A stretch of DNA of 62,290 nucleotides. Source: a virus. The stretch is taken from the IMG/VR virus record IMGVR_UViG_3300005529_000038, positions 1-62,290 of that record; one strand, written 5' to 3'. Positions 52,600 through 60,203 of this stretch are shown piece after piece. The notes below the pieces were generated by a model. That model made no database searches and had not been told where the DNA came from. It worked only from the letters and a program-made list of their open reading frames with translations. Position 1 is the stretch's first letter. Each line of letters opens with the position of its first letter. A program made the translations under genes and the position numbers.

Positions 52600-53046
52600 A
52601 TGGGTTTTGATCTGAGCGCAGTCGAGACGCGCAAGCACGTTGAGGTCGGCAAGTATTTCCCGATCAAGCACATGGTCACCGGCGAGGTGCTGGTCGACGA
52701 CAAGGGCAAGCCGCTCGAGATTTGCATCTCTGGCGCCGACGCATCCCGCATCAAGAACGCCGTCGAGGCGCGCCAGAAGCAGCGCCGCGCCGCGATCGAA
52801 GCGGCCAAGCCCGGCGAGACGCCGCCCGACTTCAACACCTGGGAGCAGCGCGAGCAGGACATCGTCGACGATCTTGTGCTGCTGACCGAGGGCTGGAGCG
52901 ACAACATCGAGCTCGATGGCAAGCCGTTCCCGTTCTCGAAAGAAAACGCCGCGATCCTCTACCAGCGCTTTCCGGAAATTGCGCAGCAGATGGTGGCCCA
53001 CGCGACCGACCGCGTGAATTTTATGCCGGCCTCGTCCAAGAAATAG
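52600..53046 (+). CDS. Tail assembly chaperone, short (G-like) form, 148 aa
   Basis: Start ATG 52600 (MGFDLSAVETRKHVEVGKYF) with GAGGAG eight bases upstream. A beta N-terminus is followed by helices. The stop TAG at 53044-53046 lies in the region where a -1 shift opens the downstream frame. It acts with the tape measure during tube polymerisation. Confidence 0.8.
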   Translation: MGFDLSAVETRKHVEVGKYFPIKHMVTGEVLVDDKGKPLEICISGADASRIKNAVEARQKQRRAAIEAAKPGETPPDFNTWEQREQDIVDDLVLLTEGWSDNIELDGKPFPFSKENAAILYQRFPEIAQQMVAHATDRVNFMPASSKK

Positions 53047-53450
53047 TCGACTTCGCTGAGGCCGAAACCCTCCGGGCGCTGGGCCATGGCGATCTGATCG
53101 CCTGGCAACCCAAGACCCCGCGCCCTGAGCTTCGACAAATCTGGCGGTGGTTCTGCCACCTTGACGAATTCCGGGACCGGCCGCGGTTGACCGCGCCGAC
53201 AAACACGCCCGATGGACGCCTTGCCTGGCAGGTGCAGGCCCACACCAAGCGCCTGCAGCCCACCGAGATCCTGGCTTGGAGCCAGCTCGCGGCCGTCAGG
53301 CTCGAGCCATGGCACCTCGCCGCGCTGGCCTTGATTGACGATTTCTTCGTCCGGACAAGCAATGATCCGCCCAAGCCCCAGGTCCGTGCTACCGCGGAGG
53401 GGCTGAAGACGATGTTCAAGATGCTGGCGAAGGGCAGGAAATCGAAATGA
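52600..53450 (+). CDS. Tail assembly chaperone, long (GT-like) form by -1 frameshift, about 283 aa
   Basis: The frame entered near 53015-53040 reads EFYAGLVQEIVDFAEAETLR, then RWFCHLDEFRDRPRLTAPTN and ILAWSQLAAVRLEPWHLAAL. It has no start codon of its own near the junction, so it is most simply the T part of a G/GT frameshift. The slip site is not a classic heptamer; AATTTTA (53018-53024) and CAAGAAA (53037-53043) are the candidates. It overlaps the tape-measure start by four bases. Confidence 0.7.
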
Positions 53451-56400
53451 CCGATCTCGCGAAGGTTGGCTTTAGCGCCGATACGGCGCCGCTGCAGACC
53501 CTTAACGACCAGCTCGACACCACCAAAGACAAGGTCCGCGGCCTCAACGATGAGATGGCCAAGACCAACGCGGCCGCCGCCGGCGCCGCCACCGGGCTCA
53601 ACCAGGTCGGGGCCGCGGCACAGAACGTCAAGAACAGCGCCGCCGACACCGCGATCTCGAATGTCGGCCAGGGCCTCGCCAAGGTCACCGACGCGACCAC
53701 CGCGGCCGCAACCGGGCTCGGCAAGACGGCCGACGCGACCAAGTCGGTGTCAACGGCGCTGGATCAGAACCTGGCGCCGTCGCTGCAGCGCTCGACCGGC
53801 TTCCTATCGTCCTTCAAGCAGGCCTTCACCGACGGCTTCAACAACGCGATCAGCCAGGCCAACGCGCCGATCGCGCAGGCAGGCCAAGTCACCCGGCAGC
53901 TCGAGGACTACGTCAAGGCAACCGGCCTGTCGTACGAACAGGCTGCCGAGGCGATGAAGAAAGTCGCGACCGCAGAGACGGCGCTCAACACCACCACCAA
54001 GGACTCCGGCGGTTTCTTCAACACGCTCAAGACCACCGTGGCCGGCTTCGCGCAATCGCTGACCTCGACCAACACCGCGGTGGTCGAGCACACCGCCAAA
54101 GCCAAGGAAATGGGCGAGGCGCACCGCGAGACGGAGTCGGCCGCCAAAGAGTTGCGCGAGACGATGCACACGCTGGAGGGGCCGCTCGACGCGCTCGGCC
54201 TGCAATTCTCCACCGTCTCGCAATTTTCCGGCGCCGCGCGCGCCGGCATGCTGGCGCTCGCCGCGTCGATCGCCGGCACGGTGCTGGTCGAGCTGCAGAA
54301 GCTGACCGACGAATCCAAGACGCTCGAGACCAGGCTGCAGGGTCTCGCCGGCGTCCACATGGGCGAGCACATCGCCCAGGAATTCGAGACGGCCGTCAAG
54401 GGGGCCGAGCATCTGCCGGCCGCGCTGGCACCGGCGCTCGAGGCGCTGATCAAGCTGCAGCAGCAGAATTTCGATCCGCACGTCATCCAAGCCGCCGGCA
54501 AGGAATTCGAGAGCGTTGGCGTTAGTGCGCAGCGTTCGATCGATGCGGTGCAGAGCCTATACGAATCGATCCGGCTTGGTGGCGCTTCCAGCGCGCAAGC
54601 GGTCGCGGCCACCACCAAGTTCTTCCAGGACTTGCAGACCCAGGGCAAGGTCACCGAGCAGACGTTCCGCTCATTGCAGGATGCATCGCCCGCGACCGCG
54701 CAGGCGATTGCCAACATCTTCACGCAAGGCCGGATGAGCGCGACGCAGTTCGCGACGACGCTCAAGGACCACCCGATCGAGATTCAGAAGGTTGTCAGTG
54801 CGCTCCAGAAGATGAAGGACGCGAACGACGACGCTTACAACGACATGATCGAAAGCCCGAAGGATCTCGAGTCCGCGCTCGAAAAGCTGAAGGGCAAGTT
54901 CATCGATCTGACCAAGCCGGCGCAGGACTCGCTGTTCGGCGTCGACCAAAAAGTTGGCATGGTCACCGAGGCGATCAACCTGCTCGCCGATGGGCTTGAT
55001 GAGCTCAACACCAGGGGCCTGCCTGGTCTCAAGCAGAGCTTCGACCTTGCCACCAACGCCTCGAAAAGCTGGGGCGACATGATCAAGGTGGTCGACGATC
55101 AGAATTCGATCTTCGGCAAGTCGCTCGAGATCGACGTCGTCGGCGCCATCGAGAAAGCGCTGATCGAACTCGGCAACTTCGCGACGCGCGCGCCGCAAGC
55201 GGTGACCGACTTCGTCAGCCAGTCGCTCACGGCGATGGGGCAATGGGGCGCCAGCTTCGTCGGCGCGATCCAGAGCGGCCTGTCCGCTGCCATGACGGCG
55301 ATCTCGAATTTTGTCAGCAGCGCGACCGCCGCGCTGCAGTCTGTTGCCAACGCGGTCTCCAATATCGCGAGCGCCGGCGGTGGCACGGGCAACAACCCGT
55401 TTGTGTCGGCGACCAACAATTATTCCAGCCCCGGCGCCGGAACGGGTGACCAGCTTGGCAGCGGCACACCCGCCGATGAAGGCCTCGCTGGCTTTGCGAC
55501 CGGCGGCAGCTTCACGGTTGGCGGCAGCGGTGGCACCGACAGCCAGCTGATCCAGTTCATGGCGACGCCTGGCGAGCAGGTCACGATCGAGCAGCCCGGC
55601 ACCTCAGGCACCGGCGGCGGTGCGCCGCAGACGCTCGGCAGCCTGATCCCGACACCGGGCACCGGAACAGGCGGGGGCACCGCGGCCGATGACATCCAGC
55701 AAGCCAAGTTCGTCGACGCGCTGAAGACCCAGACGCTTGACCTGAAAGACTCGGCGCTGGCGAACCGCAACGCGATCGTCGCCACCATCAACACCACCAC
55801 CGCGCAAATCGTCGCGGCGATCAAAACCCTGGTGGTCAGCTCCGGCGTTGCCGCCTCGACGTCGACGACGTCATCGAGCAGCGGCACCTCGGCATCGTCG
55901 AGCAGCAGCAGCGTCGCGCCCAACTCGACGGTCAGTTCTGCCGCCGGCGGTGGCGGCGGTCTATCGCCGAACATCAACAAGGACGGCCAGTTTGGCTCGC
56001 CGTGGAACATCTTTGGCGACGACAAGAGCACCACATCGTCGGCAGATCAGCAGGCCTCGCGGCCGATCAACATCCCGGCGCCGCAACAGTCAGGCCTAGC
56101 GTCAGGGCGAGGCGGGCTTGTTAAGGGCGGCACGCCCGGGGGCGCCTACAGCGTCGGCCCGGATGGCAACATGACGCCGTTTGTGCCGGGCCAGCAGCTC
56201 GGCACCAACGGGCTGCAAGCGCCAACGCCGGAGGCCTTGAGCAACCAGATCGGCAACGGCGTCGCGCAGGCGATGGCAGCGCCGCCGCTGCTCGAGCCGG
56301 GCCAGCCGGGGCAGGGCTGGGAGGTTGCCAAGGGCGGCGCGGACGTCAAAGAGCAGACCCAGACGCTGAAGCAGTCGCAGGACACCGGCTCGAAGACGGT

Positions 56401-58531
56401 CGCCGACAAGGTCACCCAGCAAATCCAGGAAACCAAGACCATCGGCGACAAGTCGACGAGCTCGCTCGACAAGGTCAGCACCGCGTCGCAGGACGCAGCG
56501 AAGGCCAGCGACGAAACCGCCAAGGCGACGGACGACGGCAACCAGCAAGCCAAGACGATCGGCGATGACACGACGAAGTCGATCGACGACGGCACCGATG
56601 CGACGAAGGGAGTCGGCGATACGACCAGGTCGGTCGGCGATGCGACGCAGCAGTCGATCGATCAGTCCGGGACGCAGGTCGCCGACGCGACCAACACCGG
56701 CTCGAGCAACATCGTCAACGCCGTTGAGCAGATGGCCAGCTCGGTCGCCAGTGCGATCGGCAGCGCGCTTGCGCAGGCGGCATCGTCGCAGACCGCGAGC
56801 CCGGCCAACGACAACGGCAACCCCATCGGCTCCAGCGGCGGAGGTGGGGACATCGGCGGCGGCACCACCGATCTCGGCAGCAGCAATCCAGGCGGCGGCG
56901 ACACCACCGACAACAGCGGCGGCGCGCCTGGCGGCTTTGCGACCGGCGGCCAGTTCTCCGTCGGGCTGCCGCGCTTCGCGACCGGCAACCAGTTCATGGT
57001 CAAGGGCCCGGGGCATGCCGATACAGAGCTGATCCAGTTCATGGCCTCGCCTGGCGAGACCATCACGATCACGCCGCCGGGCGGCACGCCGCCGCCCAAC
57101 CCGACGATGGACTCGCATCCGAACCTGGGACGCAAGAGCGGCTATGCCACCGGCGGCCAGACCACGCTGGGCGGCCTGTTCGGCACACCGAGCATGCCGG
57201 ATGGCGCGGCCAATGACCTGGTCGCGGCGCACGTTGCCGACAGCATCAACCAACAGAACGCGGACATCGGCAGCAAGATCAGCGACATGACGTTGACGCT
57301 GCTTCGCGCGACCAACGATTCGACGGACGCGATCGTCGGCAAGATCGCGAGCATGGCGAGCAGCCTGCCGATGCCTGCGCCGGCATCGTCGGCGTCGTCA
57401 TCGTCTTCGGCGCCTGCGCCTAGCAGCAGCTCGGCATCGTCCGGGCTCGATTTCTTCGGCCGCGACCAGTCCATCGCCAACGCCATCCTTTCCTCCGGCG
57501 GAACGTATGGCGTCCCGATCGGCGTCCCGGTTGGCGGCGGCAACCTGGGCGGTCCGAGTGGGCTCGCCGCGCCGACGCGCTTCGCCACGGGCGGTCAGTT
57601 CTCCGTCGGCACCACTGGCCTGCGCGGCTTCGCCACCGGCGGCCAGACCACCGTCGGCGGCGACACGGGTCCGACGTCATCAGGCAGCATCGATGCGCTG
57701 ACGGCGACGCTTGACCATCGGCAGCAAAACCAGACGCTTTCGATCAAGGACTCGATCGGCGCCAGCACCAACCGCATCTCTCAGACCATCAGCAACAATG
57801 CATCGAGGGTGACGAGCGGGCTCGACGCACTCAGCGCCGCGATCAATGCGTCGATCGACGCGGTACGCGCCAGCTCGCGCGCTTCCTCGACGCCGTCCTC
57901 GACGTCAGCTGCGTCGAGCAGCGGGTCATCGTCCAGCGATGGCGGCCTCTTGCTGTATGGTCGCGATCCGTCCATCGCCAAAGCCATCCTCGCCTCTGGT
58001 GGCACCTACGGCACGCCTGTAGGGAGCTATCAGACGGTCCTTGGACTCATGTCCGGCAAGACCCCGGGCAATGGCGGCGGCCTCTACGGCTTCGCCACCG
58101 GCGGCCAGTTCCAGATCGGCGCCGGCAACATGGCCGAGGGCGGCGCCTTCACCGTGCCCGGCGGCCAAAGCGGGTCCGACAGCGTCGACGTCGCGATCAA
58201 GGCCTCGCCGGGCGAAAAAATCTTCGTGGTGCCGCCGCAGGAGGCCAGCAAGTTCAAGGCCGCGCACGACATGGTGCGGCCGACGCTGGAGCCGATCGAC
58301 AGCTACCTGCCGCGCCCGATGAGCGTCCCCGGCAACGACAATGCCACCGCGACCCAAGCGGCGGTAAGCGGTTGGAAGGGATCGGCGTCCTATCAAGGCG
58401 AGGCCGTCGCAGGCTCCGGCATGGGCGGCGCACCGCCGGCGCCGGTGATCATCCAGGTGCAACAGGGCGTGCAGGCCGATGACTTCATCCGATCGCGCGC
58501 GCAAATCCAGAGGGCGATGAACGGGAAATGA
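53447..58531 (+). CDS. Tape measure protein, 1694 aa
   Basis: A long protein rich in A, S, T and Q. Residues 1-600 are coiled coil with tape-measure traits (LQTLNDQLDTTKDKVRGLND; LEDYVKATGLSYEQAAEAMK). The C-terminal two-thirds has seven GFATGG-x-F-x-VGG modules near residues 682, 1164, 1177, 1233, 1378, 1393 and 1547, several followed by DSxLIQFMAxPGExVTI. At about 1.5 angstrom per residue this predicts a tail near 250 nm. Serine-rich linkers separate modules. No lysozyme or peptidase motif was recognised. Confidence 0.88.
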   Translation: MTDLAKVGFSADTAPLQTLNDQLDTTKDKVRGLNDEMAKTNAAAAGAATGLNQVGAAAQNVKNSAADTAISNVGQGLAKVTDATTAAATGLGKTADATKSVSTALDQNLAPSLQRSTGFLSSFKQAFTDGFNNAISQANAPIAQAGQVTRQLEDYVKATGLSYEQAAEAMKKVATAETALNTTTKDSGGFFNTLKTTVAGFAQSLTSTNTAVVEHTAKAKEMGEAHRETESAAKELRETMHTLEGPLDALGLQFSTVSQFSGAARAGMLALAASIAGTVLVELQKLTDESKTLETRLQGLAGVHMGEHIAQEFETAVKGAEHLPAALAPALEALIKLQQQNFDPHVIQAAGKEFESVGVSAQRSIDAVQSLYESIRLGGASSAQAVAATTKFFQDLQTQGKVTEQTFRSLQDASPATAQAIANIFTQGRMSATQFATTLKDHPIEIQKVVSALQKMKDANDDAYNDMIESPKDLESALEKLKGKFIDLTKPAQDSLFGVDQKVGMVTEAINLLADGLDELNTRGLPGLKQSFDLATNASKSWGDMIKVVDDQNSIFGKSLEIDVVGAIEKALIELGNFATRAPQAVTDFVSQSLTAMGQWGASFVGAIQSGLSAAMTAISNFVSSATAALQSVANAVSNIASAGGGTGNNPFVSATNNYSSPGAGTGDQLGSGTPADEGLAGFATGGSFTVGGSGGTDSQLIQFMATPGEQVTIEQPGTSGTGGGAPQTLGSLIPTPGTGTGGGTAADDIQQAKFVDALKTQTLDLKDSALANRNAIVATINTTTAQIVAAIKTLVVSSGVAASTSTTSSSSGTSASSSSSSVAPNSTVSSAAGGGGGLSPNINKDGQFGSPWNIFGDDKSTTSSADQQASRPINIPAPQQSGLASGRGGLVKGGTPGGAYSVGPDGNMTPFVPGQQLGTNGLQAPTPEALSNQIGNGVAQAMAAPPLLEPGQPGQGWEVAKGGADVKEQTQTLKQSQDTGSKTVADKVTQQIQETKTIGDKSTSSLDKVSTASQDAAKASDETAKATDDGNQQAKTIGDDTTKSIDDGTDATKGVGDTTRSVGDATQQSIDQSGTQVADATNTGSSNIVNAVEQMASSVASAIGSALAQAASSQTASPANDNGNPIGSSGGGGDIGGGTTDLGSSNPGGGDTTDNSGGAPGGFATGGQFSVGLPRFATGNQFMVKGPGHADTELIQFMASPGETITITPPGGTPPPNPTMDSHPNLGRKSGYATGGQTTLGGLFGTPSMPDGAANDLVAAHVADSINQQNADIGSKISDMTLTLLRATNDSTDAIVGKIASMASSLPMPAPASSASSSSSAPAPSSSSASSGLDFFGRDQSIANAILSSGGTYGVPIGVPVGGGNLGGPSGLAAPTRFATGGQFSVGTTGLRGFATGGQTTVGGDTGPTSSGSIDALTATLDHRQQNQTLSIKDSIGASTNRISQTISNNASRVTSGLDALSAAINASIDAVRASSRASSTPSSTSAASSSGSSSSDGGLLLYGRDPSIAKAILASGGTYGTPVGSYQTVLGLMSGKTPGNGGGLYGFATGGQFQIGAGNMAEGGAFTVPGGQSGSDSVDVAIKASPGEKIFVVPPQEASKFKAAHDMVRPTLEPIDSYLPRPMSVPGNDNATATQAAVSGWKGSASYQGEAVAGSGMGGAPPAPVIIQVQQGVQADDFIRSRAQIQRAMNGK

Positions 58532-59148
58532 CCCTAACAGCCTTCACCAAGATCCCGAACTCGATTGCGATCGGCGCGCAAGTGTCGTTCACGATCAGCA
58601 CGGCGAAGAACCCAAGCGAGAGCGGCAACTCGAGCCGCAAGTCGATGCGCCCGATCAAGCGCAACTACATGGTCAGCGTCTCGCCGGATGATTCGGATGA
58701 GATGCAGGCCATCGTCATGGCGATGCTGGGCGACCGCTACCCGGTCGCGATGCGCGATTACTCCGCCTACCTGATCACCGATGAGCCGTGCCAATTCGAC
58801 AACGCCACCGGCGATTGGCTGATCGGCCGCACCTGGACGCCGTCGACCGGAACACGGACGTTCTTTGAGCGCATCTTGGTGCCCGACGATATCGTGGTGC
58901 TGGTCAACGGCTCGCCGGCAACCACCAGCGGCTTCACCCTCAAGGACTTCGGCCGCATCAGCTTCTCCGGCGGCGTCACCACCGGTGACGAAGTCTCGGT
59001 AACAGGCACCTACCTTCGCCCGGTCGCGCTGGTCGACGCGCCGTCGGCCAACCTGTTCGGCGCCGTCGGCGGCGTGACGCAATATCAGTTTGCCTCGATG
59101 CGCTTTGAGGAGCTTTACGAGGCCGAGCTTGTGGAGCTGTTCTCGTGA
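58528..59148 (+). CDS. DUF2460 distal tail protein (GTA gp12-like), 206 aa
   Basis: MRPIKRNYMVSVSPDDSDEM; YPVAMRDYSAYLITDEPCQF; RTWTPSTGTRTFFERILVPD; VTQYQFASMRFEELYEAELV. This is the DUF2460/TIGR02217 pattern of distal tail proteins in phages and gene transfer agents of alphaproteobacteria. It overlaps its neighbours by four bases. Confidence 0.82.
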   Translation: MTLTAFTKIPNSIAIGAQVSFTISTAKNPSESGNSSRKSMRPIKRNYMVSVSPDDSDEMQAIVMAMLGDRYPVAMRDYSAYLITDEPCQFDNATGDWLIGRTWTPSTGTRTFFERILVPDDIVVLVNGSPATTSGFTLKDFGRISFSGGVTTGDEVSVTGTYLRPVALVDAPSANLFGAVGGVTQYQFASMRFEELYEAELVELFS

Positions 59149-60203
59149 GGAGCTTTCCGTTTTCGCCGACGGCTCTGGGGCTGCACTATGCCATCACGAT
59201 TTTCCAGCCCAATCAGACGATCCGGCTGACCACCTATTTCGAGAACGTCACGATCGGCGGCGAAGTCTTCAAGGCGTCCGGCGCCGTCAACATCACCCAG
59301 ATTCTCTACACGGCGGACGGCAGCCCCAGCAATGCCGACATCCGCATCAACACCACTTCGTCCGGCAGCATTCGTCCTGGCCTTGCCGCCCGCGGCCTGA
59401 TCGATGGGCTCCCCATCCAGGTCCAGGCCTTCGACCCGAAGAACCCCGGCCTCGGCGCCTTCGACGTCATGCCAGGCGCCACCATCGGCAGCGTCACCGA
59501 AGCATCCAGCGGCTCGATTGTGCTCGCCGTGCAAGGGCGCCTGGCGCTGATGAAGTCGCCGATGTGCGAGGTCTACACGACTGTCTGCCGCGCCCGCCTC
59601 GGTGATGCGCGCTGCCGCGTCCCGATCCTGGTCGACGACGTCAAGCGATCCACCGGCTACATCCTGAAAGACACCATGCAGCTGGCCAACGGGACTCAGT
59701 GGGGCGCCTCGCAAGCGTGGGTCCGCAAGCTCGAGGGCGGCAGCTACAATGACCGCGTCTACGAGTGCACGACGGCAGGCACGACGGCCGGATCGGCACC
59801 GACCTATCCGACGTCGATCGGCTCGACGGTGACCGATGGCTCGGCTGTCTTCACCTGCCGGCAGGCCTGGCTGGTTGCCGCCACCGGCCAGGCGCTCGAT
59901 TTCTTCAACATCCAGCTCGCCGCAGCGCCCAGCGTCGATCCGTCGATCCTCGGCAATCTGATCCCGCAGACGGGCGAGCTGAAGAACACGCGCATCCCGA
60001 TCAAGGCCTACGATTCAGGGACGCTGATCGTGACGACGTGGCAGCCGTTCGCACCGAGCAACTTCCCGGCCGCGACCCAATTCCTGCTGCATCCCGGCTG
60101 CGATCGGACGATGGCGACCTGCCGCGACGTCTTCGACAACCTCAAGAACATGCGCGCGGAGCCGTACGCGCCCAACTCTGATCTCGCCACGGGGAGGGCC
60201 TAA
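59145..60203 (+). CDS. DUF2163 baseplate hub protein (GTA gp13-like), 352 aa
   Basis: GTG 59145. RARLGDARCRVPILVDDVKR and HPGCDRTMATCRDVFDNLKN, then MRAEPYAP, are the paired Cys signatures of DUF2163/phage BR0599 hub proteins, which bind an iron-sulfur cluster in the GTA hub. An insertion near residues 175-245 (GGSYNDRVYECTTAGTTAGS) looks like a carbohydrate-binding repeat. Confidence 0.82.
   Translation: MRSFPFSPTALGLHYAITIFQPNQTIRLTTYFENVTIGGEVFKASGAVNITQILYTADGSPSNADIRINTTSSGSIRPGLAARGLIDGLPIQVQAFDPKNPGLGAFDVMPGATIGSVTEASSGSIVLAVQGRLALMKSPMCEVYTTVCRARLGDARCRVPILVDDVKRSTGYILKDTMQLANGTQWGASQAWVRKLEGGSYNDRVYECTTAGTTAGSAPTYPTSIGSTVTDGSAVFTCRQAWLVAATGQALDFFNIQLAAAPSVDPSILGNLIPQTGELKNTRIPIKAYDSGTLIVTTWQPFAPSNFPAATQFLLHPGCDRTMATCRDVFDNLKNMRAEPYAPNSDLATGRA

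Noticed and set aside
51766-53202. Leftward open frame of 478 codons
   Set aside because: Shadow of the tail terminator, tube and chaperone genes, with no coherent domain.
56102-57253. Leftward open frame of 383 codons
   Set aside because: Shadow of the tape-measure gene; arginine-rich and without motifs.
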